From positions 1 through 41,185 of the forward strand of contig CAPNAV010000006.1 in NCBI GenBank assembly GCA_948663575.1: DNA of 41,185 nucleotides, in the 5' to 3' direction. The notes under the pieces are model-generated. The model saw only the letters and a program-made list of their open reading frames with translations, was not told the origin of the DNA and searched no databases. The position numbers and the translations under genes were made by a program. Below, in pieces: positions 8,609 to 16,344 of this stretch. This DNA is from an uncultured Candidatus Saccharibacteria bacterium. Its GTDB lineage: Bacteria > Patescibacteriota > Saccharimonadia > Saccharimonadales > Saccharimonadaceae. The first letter of the stretch is position 1. Each line of letters opens with the position of its first letter.

Positions 8609-11410
8609 ATGCCTGCCGCTTCCACTGCTGCTATCGCCATCTCCAAACTTCGCGCCGCTGAGTCCGGCGCTGCGAGTGGTGCCGGCAAATCCTTCTACAC
8701 CGGCAGCGGCAAGAATAATACCTCTAGTTCCAAAAGCAAAAGCAAGAAAAAAGGCATTTCCGCCATCGTTGCTATTGGCGCTCTCCTCTTCGCTAGCTTC
8801 GCTCTCCTAGGTGGCGCCGACTCGCTCCTCCCTGGCGCTCTTATCGCCAACATCACTGAATCCACTAATACTCAATACTACAGCGCCTCCGAACGCGACA
8901 TCCATCTCATGGAAAGCTACATGGAAGGAAACAATAACAGTGCCGATTGGACTAGTGTTTACAACAACATGTCTGATGAATATCTCGCACGTCTTGCTAA
9001 ATACGGTATTACTTTTGAAAATTCCGGTAATAGCAAAATCATGATTTTCACTGTTGTTAACGTTGACGAAAGTATTGACACTTATCGCATTAGCGCTTCT
9101 GAATATGAATCTTTCTATCGCAACAACGCTAGCTTTCGTGATGCGCTCGACAAAGCCAATCGTGGTCGTGTTGCCACTTTCTTTGACGAATCTGCCGAAA
9201 CCACCTATCAGGATCTCTCCCTAAGCCGTAATCAGCTCAAAAATTTCACCTCCAGCAGTAGCAGCAAAAAGAATCAAGAAGAATTTAATGAAATCATGAA
9301 TCCTCGTTTCGACAATAACCAAACCAACGTCGAAACCAACACTCGCGAGAAAAACGCTACTACCACTACTACCACCGTCTTATGTGAACATAGCGGACGC
9401 ACAGATTGCCAACCTGGCCAGCTAGTAGAAGTCACCTCTACTTCCACTCAAACTAGCATCATTGGTGGTGCTGCTTCCGCCACTTCATCTGGCACAATCC
9501 CTGCCGAATCCGAAGCTCAGGCCCGCGCCATGATTGATCAAGTAGCCAAAGAAGTCGCCGAAACCGGCGGCAGCTGGGAATGCACCGCTATTCGTGTCGG
9601 CAATATGCTCTCTGTTTCCGTCGGCGCAAACGAAGTCTATCAATCTATCAACTATTTCATGGGCTTAGTAGAAAACATTAGCAAAATGATGGCTGGCTAT
9701 GGCGCCCAATCAGCCGTCAACGAAGTTCTCAACTTCCTTGTCACTCCTGAATACACCGAAACTACCGACCTAGGCACTCTCACCGTTAGCGGATCAAGCG
9801 AAAACACCACCGGCACAGCTAGCACCCTCAAGGAAAACAAATCACCCATTGAATCCAACAATATTCTCATGATGCTCGCCGATGCACCTGCTGATAATAC
9901 CGTCACTGAAGCTTATTCTTTCGAACGCGTCAACAACGCCATCACCGACCAACTCGGCGGTCGTCTCACTACCGAAACCGCCATCAGATGCGCCGGTCTC
10001 GATATTGCCTCCAATATCCTTGCCATCTCAGTCACTATTTTTAGCGGCGGACTCTCTCGTATTTTTGCCGGCATCCTTGGCAAGCTCTTTGTTGGCACCG
10101 CTACAAAGTGGTCCGTTAGCGCTTTTCTTAGCTTTCTTGTACCAGTAGTCGCTCAATCTCTCTTTACCAACACTTACGAATACTCAGTCGGCGCTCCTGC
10201 TGGTGACCTCTTTGCCCGCGGCGCCGCCTCTATTAATACTCGCATAGCGCGTAGCGGTAGTGGTCAATCTCCTTCCTCAGAAAATGCCGCTATCGCGTAT
10301 AATAAAGTCGTTAATTCAGTTATTGCACGCGACGCCGAAGTTGATCGCCTTCGCTATAGCCCATTCGACATTACCAATAAAAACACTTTCCTTGGTAGCA
10401 TTGCCTATAGTCTTTTACCGACTATCGTTTCCACTAAATCCACTAGCATCGCCTCTTTCCTTCGCTCTACCGCCAAATCTCTCGCCTCTCTCTCTGGACA
10501 AGTTCGAGCCGAAGGTGAAGATTCATCCTATATGACAACTTTCGGCGACTGTGAAGCTCTCACGGGCGTCACCGGTGCCGCTGGCGATATCCGCTGCACT
10601 CCAGTCACCACCACCGATGTCACCACTATGGATACCAAAACTAGTGACACTGACTACATTGATGCAATCAACGACGCACTCACCGATTGTAACCCCGATG
10701 GTACCGGCTGTACAGTTGATGGCGATTCTGACCTTGCAAAATATATCGCCTATTGTGACAACCGCAATTCTCCATTTGGTTATGTCGACGAAAACATCCT
10801 TACTGCTCTCCAGAGCACTAACTCACTTGGTTTTCTCAAAAACCTTCTCAAAGTCGTTCCGGTTCTCAGTAACATTCTTAATATCATCGACAACGTTGAC
10901 GATATAAAACACATGGCTTGGGCCAACGGCACTCGCTGCGCCAACACGGCAGAGAACGACAATGCTGATAATGATTATTTCTGGAGCACCAAAGGGAAAT
11001 ACTATCAGCGTTATATTGAGGATATGCGTCTCCTCGCCAACCGTGGCGCCTTTGGTGAAAGCAAGAACCCAGTTCTCGCCTACGAAGAGCAACTCCGCTC
11101 CGAGAATCCCGTCGAAGATACTTACATCGCTTATCTTTCTCGCATCTCTGGCCTCAGCCCAGATCACACCGAAACCATGCTTAACTTCATTGCCTATTTC
11201 CAATATCTCAACGATTATGATGCTAGCTCTCGCATCGCCATGAACGAACCTCTCCTTATCCAAAAATCCAGCGACGTAGTCGTAGCCGAAATCAAATCCG
11301 AACGCATCCGCTTTGATGATCCAGAAATTGTCAACCAACCAGAACACGTCGTTGTTGCTAAAGAATACATCCTCTATTCCGATCTACGTAACCGGAGCTT
11401 TGCCGTATGA
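8609..11410 (+). CDS. Large T4SS-operon membrane protein of unknown function
   Basis: I do not recognise this 933-aa protein. It has a Ser/Lys/Gly-rich cytoplasmic N-terminus ending in a basic stretch, a membrane helix at about 50-70, and a long polar, presumably extracytoplasmic region rich in Ser, Thr, Asn and Asp. A Thr-only run (about 252-257) is encoded by ACY codons. A hydrophobic block of two to three helices lies at about 465-525. Another apolar segment (LKNLLKVVPVLSNILNII) is near 740, and scattered Cys residues suggest disulfides. The start is 3 bp after virB4 and the stop overlaps the next ATG (ATGA), so it is part of the machine's operon. Size, exported character and position suggest a structural subunit of the envelope-spanning channel, comparable to a second VirB6-like or VirB8/VirB10-like element, but this is inference. 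Confidence 0.6.
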   Translation: MPAASTAAIAISKLRAAESGAASGAGKSFYTGSGKNNTSSSKSKSKKKGISAIVAIGALLFASFALLGGADSLLPGALIANITESTNTQYYSASERDIHLMESYMEGNNNSADWTSVYNNMSDEYLARLAKYGITFENSGNSKIMIFTVVNVDESIDTYRISASEYESFYRNNASFRDALDKANRGRVATFFDESAETTYQDLSLSRNQLKNFTSSSSSKKNQEEFNEIMNPRFDNNQTNVETNTREKNATTTTTTVLCEHSGRTDCQPGQLVEVTSTSTQTSIIGGAASATSSGTIPAESEAQARAMIDQVAKEVAETGGSWECTAIRVGNMLSVSVGANEVYQSINYFMGLVENISKMMAGYGAQSAVNEVLNFLVTPEYTETTDLGTLTVSGSSENTTGTASTLKENKSPIESNNILMMLADAPADNTVTEAYSFERVNNAITDQLGGRLTTETAIRCAGLDIASNILAISVTIFSGGLSRIFAGILGKLFVGTATKWSVSAFLSFLVPVVAQSLFTNTYEYSVGAPAGDLFARGAASINTRIARSGSGQSPSSENAAIAYNKVVNSVIARDAEVDRLRYSPFDITNKNTFLGSIAYSLLPTIVSTKSTSIASFLRSTAKSLASLSGQVRAEGEDSSYMTTFGDCEALTGVTGAAGDIRCTPVTTTDVTTMDTKTSDTDYIDAINDALTDCNPDGTGCTVDGDSDLAKYIAYCDNRNSPFGYVDENILTALQSTNSLGFLKNLLKVVPVLSNILNIIDNVDDIKHMAWANGTRCANTAENDNADNDYFWSTKGKYYQRYIEDMRLLANRGAFGESKNPVLAYEEQLRSENPVEDTYIAYLSRISGLSPDHTETMLNFIAYFQYLNDYDASSRIAMNEPLLIQKSSDVVVAEIKSERIRFDDPEIVNQPEHVVVAKEYILYSDLRNRSFAV

Positions 11411-12678
11411 TTAAGCTAAAAAAGATTACCAAGGCTCGAATTCACTTCATCGCCCTTATAGCTTTTATTACCATTTTTATTCTCGGCCACACCACCCCCG
11501 CCCTCGCTGCTCTGCCTTCCAGCGAAGAACTCGATCACATTTACGCCACCAATGCTTGGTATTACAACCCCAACGGCTATGCTATTGGCAATGGTGGTTG
11601 CATTATCAGTACTGGCACCGTCACCGGCATCACATCCGCCGGTCTCTCCCCCCTCCAAGCAGACTTCATTGACAAATATCACTCCATCGCCGAACAATTA
11701 AGCGTTGAATATGGTATTCCTTGGGAAACCGTCATGGCACAAGGTATTCTCGAATCCGCCGCCGGCACCAGCCGTTTTGCTATCGAACGCAATAATTTCT
11801 TTGGTATTGGCGCCTTCGATTCTAACGTCAATAACGCCTACTCCTACGAAACTCCTATGGATGGTTGGAGGGGTTATTATGAAAATATCCGCAAAACCAA
11901 GACTTATCGCGCTCACGGCGTCTTTACTGGCGCAAATATCACCGACCCTTACGTCTATCTTCAGACTATCAAAGATTCTGGCTACGCCACTGACCCAAAT
12001 TACGTCGCTAAGGTTTCCCAAATCATTGCTGCCATCGAAAACCGTTCCGCCCAAATGGGCTGGTCATCATCTGCTCAGCTCGCCGCCGACTATCCTCAAA
12101 TGATAGCCAATGCCGCCGCCAATGCCGAAGGTTCATCTGGCGACAGCACACCTAATACTACTACCGATTCAAATATCACTGGTGTTGTTTGCGCCGTTGG
12201 TGGTAATGGTGATATTAACCAAACCGCCCTCGACCTCAGCTGGCCAGACCGCACCCACGAACCCAGCGATGCCAAGCCTGATTACGCTAACGCCCTCGCT
12301 CAAACCGGCATAGCCGCCATCGGCACCAGCATCCCCGACACCTGTGTCATCAACGGCAACAGCTGCGACGCCTTTGTTGCCACGGTCATGCGTTTCTCTG
12401 GTGTCGACCCCACTTTTCCATGCTGTGGCGCCGCCAACATTAAAAACTATCTAGAAAGTCACCCTGAGCTCTACGAAAAGGTTGGCAACGCTGGTAGTCT
12501 AAGTAGCGCTGATATGGCCCCTGGCGATATCCGTGCCAGCACTGGCCACGTCGAAATTTACGTCCAACTTGACGACGGATCCTATGCTATTGCATCCGCC
12601 TCACACTGCGACCGCAACGCCGATCATGCTGGTCGATTCTATCAAGACTCTGCTTTCGATGTCTATCGTAAAAAATAG
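11407..12678 (+). CDS. Two-domain peptidoglycan hydrolase of the T4SS (glucosaminidase + CHAP/NlpC-like)
   Basis: A 423-aa exported protein with signal sequence 1-35. Residues 83-215 match the FlgJ/GH73-type glucosaminidase fold: WETVMAQGILESAAGTS with likely catalytic Glu116, NNFFGIGAF, the WRGYYENIRKT segment and GYATDPNYVAKV. Residues about 290-423 look like a cysteine peptidase of the CHAP/NlpC type, with CDAF (Cys320), a PGDI turn and GHVEIYV (His381). Such a protein would open peptidoglycan locally to let the secretion apparatus pass, the job of VirB1 in classical systems. The start overlaps the previous stop by 4 nt. Carrying both a glycan-cleaving and a peptide-cleaving domain means it could cut both wall bonds. 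Confidence 0.85.
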   Translation: MIKLKKITKARIHFIALIAFITIFILGHTTPALAALPSSEELDHIYATNAWYYNPNGYAIGNGGCIISTGTVTGITSAGLSPLQADFIDKYHSIAEQLSVEYGIPWETVMAQGILESAAGTSRFAIERNNFFGIGAFDSNVNNAYSYETPMDGWRGYYENIRKTKTYRAHGVFTGANITDPYVYLQTIKDSGYATDPNYVAKVSQIIAAIENRSAQMGWSSSAQLAADYPQMIANAAANAEGSSGDSTPNTTTDSNITGVVCAVGGNGDINQTALDLSWPDRTHEPSDAKPDYANALAQTGIAAIGTSIPDTCVINGNSCDAFVATVMRFSGVDPTFPCCGAANIKNYLESHPELYEKVGNAGSLSSADMAPGDIRASTGHVEIYVQLDDGSYAIASASHCDRNADHAGRFYQDSAFDVYRKK

Positions 12679-12698
12679 GAAAGGGAACTAATATTACT

Positions 12699-13370
12699 AT
12701 GTATAACACCGACCAGCAAATCAAAAACCGTCGCACCATCCTCATTGGTGGAGTTATTGCTTTTGTTATCCTCGTAATAATCTCGATCGGATTATACATT
12801 AACAGTTTACGCTACTCTGGCGTCATCGACATCTTAATTGCTCCATCCTTCGCCACTGTCACCATCGATGACAAAACCTATCCATCTAGCGGCATCCAAA
12901 AGCTTCTCCCTGGCACTTACACAGCCACTATCTCCGCCGAAGATTTCACCACTAAAACCGTTACTTTTACCGTCACTAGTGACGAACCTGCCGCCCTATA
13001 CGAATATCTTATCCCGTCTAACGGTTCTATGGATTGGTATGTTCAGCACCCCAGTGAAGATATGATCCTCACTACTATTGGTAATTATAATTCCAATAAA
13101 GCCGCTGATGATTATTACACCAAATACCCAATCTCCACCGTTCTTCCTATTGTTGTCGTCGAAGTTAATCCAGAAACTTATGATTGGACCGAATATCGTA
13201 TTGACGGCAGCACTGACTTCGAGCAATGTAAAACCGATTACTGCGTCAAAATCACCGACGCTACTGGCGGCAACTACGAAAATGCTCTTAAAAAAATCCG
13301 CGAAAACGGATTTAATCCTGACGATTACGAAATTATCTACGATTACGTTCCTATTGAACCATTAGAATAA
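12699..13370 (+). CDS. Membrane-anchored PEGA-like domain protein
   Basis: A 223-aa protein with one N-terminal membrane helix (about 15-35) and an exported C-terminal part. Residues 43-90 follow the PEGA pattern: IAPSFATVTIDDKTY, then LLPGTYTATISAEDF. PEGA-type beta domains occur on bacterial surface proteins and are thought to mediate adhesion or wall contact. The remaining 130 residues include two Cys (QCKTDYC) and an alpha/beta-looking stretch I do not recognise. A good Shine-Dalgarno (GGAAAGGG) precedes the start. It is the last gene of the T4SS operon, 20 bp after the hydrolase, so it is probably an accessory surface component. Confidence 0.7.
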   Translation: MYNTDQQIKNRRTILIGGVIAFVILVIISIGLYINSLRYSGVIDILIAPSFATVTIDDKTYPSSGIQKLLPGTYTATISAEDFTTKTVTFTVTSDEPAALYEYLIPSNGSMDWYVQHPSEDMILTTIGNYNSNKAADDYYTKYPISTVLPIVVVEVNPETYDWTEYRIDGSTDFEQCKTDYCVKITDATGGNYENALKKIRENGFNPDDYEIIYDYVPIEPLE

Positions 13371-13388
13371 GGAATTAATCCACTCCAC

Positions 13389-13418
13389 TTTTCCACTTTT
13401 CCACACTATTTTTCCACA
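13389..13418 (+). other. DnaA-box-like sites downstream of the T4SS operon
   Basis: TTTTCCACT at 13389-13397 and TTTTCCACA at 13397-13405 and 13410-13418. The same 9-mer recurs in both gaps flanking dnaA. Together with the rest of 13376-13520 there is no convincing ORF. Confidence 0.45.
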
Positions 13419-13516
13419 AGCTTTTTACGACTAAATATCACGCCTCTCTAGGACCGCATCAACCCCACACATTCACTCAATCCACCTTGCACATCGACCG
13501 GGGTTTAGAGCTTGAT

Positions 13517-13540
13517 AGAAGAAAGATTTATCTTTCTTCT
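13517..13540 (-). terminator. Hairpin at the end of the recF ghost
   Basis: A perfect 10-bp stem, AGAAGAAAGA (13517-13526) with TCTTTCTTCT (13531-13540), and a 4-nt loop. The stop codon of the ghost fragment lies in the loop. It is a duplicate of the hairpin at 13616-13639. Confidence 0.45.
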
Positions 13541-13596
13541 AGAATAACGCAGCTAGGCAAAACATCCTTACTATCTACCGATGTAAGGATAATTTG
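13528..13596 (-). pseudogene. Duplicated, diverged recF 3'-end fragment
   Basis: Read on the minus strand this is 22 codons plus stop: QIILTSV-DSKDVLPSC-VILEER. The authentic recF end is QIILTSV-EDKNNLASC-VVLEEK, so most positions are identical or conservative. The similarity continues past the stop into the same A-rich hairpin, and starts abruptly at the Gln codon. It is a remnant of a second recF copy or of a tandem duplication of the recF tail, and cannot make a functional protein. Confidence 0.75.
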
Positions 13597-13615
13597 AACT
13601 AGCGAGGATAGTGAG

Positions 13616-13639
13616 GGAAGAAAGATTTATTTTTCTTCC
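13616..13639 (-). terminator. Hairpin overlapping the recF stop codon
   Basis: A 10-bp stem, GGAAGAAAGA (13616-13625) with TTTTTCTTCC (13630-13639) including one G-T pair, and loop TTTA containing the recF stop. It probably ends the dnaA-dnaN-recF transcript or protects its 3' end. The stem is A/T-rich, so termination strength is uncertain. Confidence 0.45.
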
Positions 13640-14652
13640 AGAACGACGCAGCTAGCCAGATTATTCTTATCCTCTACCGAGGTAAGAATAATCTGATTAT
13701 CCTTAAAATTCCTTACCAAACATTTCTGTCTCATCTCATCCAACTCAGAAAAAACATCGTCCAACAGCACTACTGGTCTTCTTCCCAGAGTCGCCATAAT
13801 CATCTCCGCCTCAATAAATTTCAATGCTAACACGCTTGATCGCACCTCACCCCGGCTCGCCGATCCATCTGCCAACACTCCGTTAAAGATAAAATTATAG
13901 CTATCATGATGCACTCCAAAACTCGTATGCCCAAGCAGGGAATCACGCTCAAAATCACTATTTAGTCGTGCCAAAAACTCACTTTCTGATAGCACGTGAG
14001 TTTTATATTCAATCTTCACTTCGTCATTGTTTTCCGCAATCGAACGATAAACCCGTGTAAAACTACTATTTATGTTCTCCACAAACTCTCGCCGCCCCTC
14101 CATCAACTCTACGCCATGTTTCGCTAGCAGTATATCCCAAGAAAACAAACTCTCCCGCATCACATTTTCATTTTTTAATAATTCATTTCTTTGTCTCAGC
14201 GCCTTATTATAGCGAGACAAAGATACGCCATATTGATCCGACAATTGTCCAAAAACTCGATCAAAATAATTTCTTCGCGTCGTCGGGCTTGCCCCCACCA
14301 AATGCAGGTCATCTGGCTCAAACAACACAATCGGGTATTTCGATTTTTTCGGTAATCTACGCGACTTCTTGTCCTCCGCCAAAAATTCTTTTTTCACTCC
14401 ATCATAAACCACCACTACCCTACGCCCATCCTCATATTCTAGCTCCACCCGATAAAACTCCGCCCCTCGTCGCACAATTTCTCTATCCACCGCCCGAAAA
14501 CTTTTCCCCTGTAAAGCCTCATAAATCGCCTCTAGAATAGAGGTTTTTCCACACCCATTTTTCCCCAATATTGTAGTCGTCTGTGGAAAACATTCCAAAA
14601 CATACCCCTCATGACTCCGGAAATTCGCCAACTTTACCCGCCTAATAATCAT
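13627..14652 (-). CDS. recF: DNA replication and repair protein RecF
   Basis: A 341-aa SMC-like ATPase, a little shorter than typical RecF (about 360-370). It begins IIRRVKLANFRSHEGY, with Walker A GKNGCGKT at about 30-37. The RecF-typical segment FEPDDLHLVGASPTTRRNYFDR follows (about 110-132), then the signature region SASRGEVRSSVLALKFIEAE and Walker B RPVVLLDDVFSELDE near the C-terminus. RecF with RecO/RecR helps load RecA at gapped DNA. It lies downstream of dnaN on the same strand, the classical dnaA-dnaN-recF order. The Walker A Cys in place of a more common Ser/Ala is a mild variant. A diverged copy of its last 22 codons lies just downstream. Confidence 0.96.
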   Translation of the reverse strand: MIIRRVKLANFRSHEGYVLECFPQTTTILGKNGCGKTSILEAIYEALQGKSFRAVDREIVRRGAEFYRVELEYEDGRRVVVVYDGVKKEFLAEDKKSRRLPKKSKYPIVLFEPDDLHLVGASPTTRRNYFDRVFGQLSDQYGVSLSRYNKALRQRNELLKNENVMRESLFSWDILLAKHGVELMEGRREFVENINSSFTRVYRSIAENNDEVKIEYKTHVLSESEFLARLNSDFERDSLLGHTSFGVHHDSYNFIFNGVLADGSASRGEVRSSVLALKFIEAEMIMATLGRRPVVLLDDVFSELDEMRQKCLVRNFKDNQIILTSVEDKNNLASCVVLEEK

Positions 14653-14710
14653 TCCTCTACCTCTCCTCTTGAATTGATTAAGAGATTAAGATTTTGTGCT
14701 GGTATTAGGA

Positions 14711-14766
14711 AAGATTGAGCAACGGAGTGAGACGTATTATACATACGTCGAAGTAGCGGAAATCTT
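14711..14766. other. Nested inverted repeat in the dnaN-recF gap
   Basis: Inner arms GACGTAT (14731-14737) and ATACGTC (14743-14749) with a 5-nt loop; outer arms AAGATT (14711-14716) and AATCTT (14761-14766). It could be a transcript-processing or attenuation structure between dnaN and recF. Nothing else is seen in the 135-bp gap. Confidence 0.4.
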
Positions 14767-14787
14767 GGCAACGTCATAGTCAAAATA

Positions 14788-15891
14788 TTAACCCTTCAAA
14801 GGCATTATTATGTGGGTGTAATCCGTATCCTTATCCCCGTTCAACATCACCGGATCCAATTTATTAGAAAACCCAAAATCCACTTTTTTTCCTCCTAAAA
14901 TGTTCAATACATCAAGCAAAAATCTTGAGTTCAACGTCACCTTTCCATCCGTCTCCACCTCGGTTTTTATTTCCGATTTATTCTCCCCCAACTCATTTGC
15001 TACCGATGCCACCGAAAATACTCCGTTCTCCACATTAGTTTCACACACAATCGACCCACCTACCTCACGCGCAAACAACGCCGCCAGTTTTGTAATTCGC
15101 ACCAACTCGTCTCGCGGAAGTGTCACCTTTATCTCTGTTTCTTTTGGTATCAACTGCCTATAATCAGGGAACGACCCATCCACCAATTTCGATGTCACCT
15201 CCACATCCCCTAGTCGAAAGCGCACCTGCGAATCATCAAACAATATTTCAATCTCCTGTACATCGTCACCAATTAACGCTAACACACTTCTCAGTGAAGC
15301 TGCCGGCACAATCGCCATCACCTCCGCTTGTACTTTATCAATTAATTTTCGTTCCGCTAACCTATAACCATCTGTCGCCGCCAAATATAATCCGTTTTCA
15401 AACGTATTAAAATATACTCCTGTTAATGCTGGTCGTGTCGTATCATTACTCACTGCAACCATTACTTGCGAAAGCCCCGTCTTAAAATCCTCTACCCCAA
15501 TTTTAAATTTTACTACTTTCTCTTCATCTATCTCTGGCAATTCCGGAAAATCCTCCGCTGACGCCCCATTCACACATGAACTATATCCGCCCGCTTTAAT
15601 GGTTACTTTTGTGTCGTCAGCTTCTAAATCCACCCTCTCACCTCTTGGCAGGTTTCCTACAAATTCTGCCATCAATTTTGCTGGTACTGTCACCACGCCA
15701 TTTTCGCTACCTACCGATGGCAAATAGCTTACCACCGCCATATCTAGATTCGTAGTCACCAGCGATACTTTATTGTCATCTACTCTGATTAAAACGTTAC
15801 TCAAAATCGGCAAGCTCGCTTTACCTCCAGCAATCCTACTGACATTATTTAATGATCTTGCTAATTTATCCTGAGCTATCTTGATTTTCAT
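14788..15891 (-). CDS. dnaN: DNA polymerase III beta sliding clamp
   Basis: A 367-aa protein of the usual clamp length with three repeated clamp domains. The N-terminus MKIKIAQDKLARSLNNVSRIAGGKASLPILSN carries the classic domain-1 start. Further family segments are RPALTGVYF (domain 2 opening), ATDGYRLAER, DGSFPDYRQLIP (domain 2-3), NSRFLLDVLN and the C-terminal YTHIIMPLK. The clamp encircles DNA and tethers polymerase and repair enzymes. The start is supported by AGGAG 6 nt upstream of the ATG. It is 135 bp upstream of recF and 453 bp downstream of dnaA; the long gap before it contains the origin candidate. Confidence 0.97.
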   Translation of the reverse strand: MKIKIAQDKLARSLNNVSRIAGGKASLPILSNVLIRVDDNKVSLVTTNLDMAVVSYLPSVGSENGVVTVPAKLMAEFVGNLPRGERVDLEADDTKVTIKAGGYSSCVNGASAEDFPELPEIDEEKVVKFKIGVEDFKTGLSQVMVAVSNDTTRPALTGVYFNTFENGLYLAATDGYRLAERKLIDKVQAEVMAIVPAASLRSVLALIGDDVQEIEILFDDSQVRFRLGDVEVTSKLVDGSFPDYRQLIPKETEIKVTLPRDELVRITKLAALFAREVGGSIVCETNVENGVFSVASVANELGENKSEIKTEVETDGKVTLNSRFLLDVLNILGGKKVDFGFSNKLDPVMLNGDKDTDYTHIIMPLKG

Positions 15892-16344
15892 ATCTTCTCC
15901 TCTTCCTTACTCTCCTTAAATGTTCGATTTTTTAATTTACCACCAACCTTAGCCTACACTCCAAAAAACTCCCTAATAAATAGTAGTTGTAGTAGTAGGC
16001 TATGTGGAAATTGTGCAAAACTACCAGAATAACAGAGGTCAAACCCAGTGGAAATCCCCTGCAAAACTTTTCCACAAACATGTGCAAATCCTCTCGGAGC
16101 CCACATTTTTATGTGTAAAACTACTTTTCCACTCACCTGTGTAAAACTTTCCCACAATTTTCCCACAAACTTACTCACATACTTTCCCACAATTTTTCCA
16201 CAAAATAAACCCGAACAAACGTCTAAAAACCGAACGTTAAATTTTCCCGAACATCCACAAAAACCGAACAACGAATTCACCCGAACACGCTCAAAAACCC
16301 GAACAAAAAGAATGTTGCCCGTATTTACCTCTTTATAACTATCG
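15892..16344. other. oriC: dnaA-dnaN intergenic region, candidate replication origin
   Basis: This 453-bp gene-free stretch contains DnaA-box-like TTTTCCACA at 16068-16076 and 16194-16202. Close variants TTTCCCACA lie at 16148-16156, 16159-16167 and 16183-16191. Starts at 16148, 16159, 16183 and 16194 are spaced 11, 24 and 11 nt, so neighbouring sites face the same side of the helix. A CCGAACA repeat array follows directly. Many bacteria carry an origin between dnaA and dnaN, so this is a good candidate, but a second cluster of more canonical boxes lies at 36840-36988. Confidence 0.55.
16211..16305 (+). repeat. Iteron-like array of six CCGAAC(A/G) repeats
   Basis: CCGAACA (once CCGAACG) starts at 16211, 16230, 16247, 16264, 16281 and 16299. 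Spacings are 19, 17, 17, 17 and 18 nt. The core is near-invariant and the rest of each unit is A-rich and variable. The last DnaA-box-like site starts exactly 17 nt before the first repeat. Regular short direct repeats beside DnaA boxes resemble iterons or an ordered protein-binding array in an origin. Confidence 0.8.

Noticed and set aside
16211..16305. CGAACA repeats as ordinary LexA SOS boxes
   Set aside because: Canonical Gram-positive boxes are inverted pairs of CGAAC half-sites; these are direct repeats at 17-19 nt, so a standard SOS operator does not fit.
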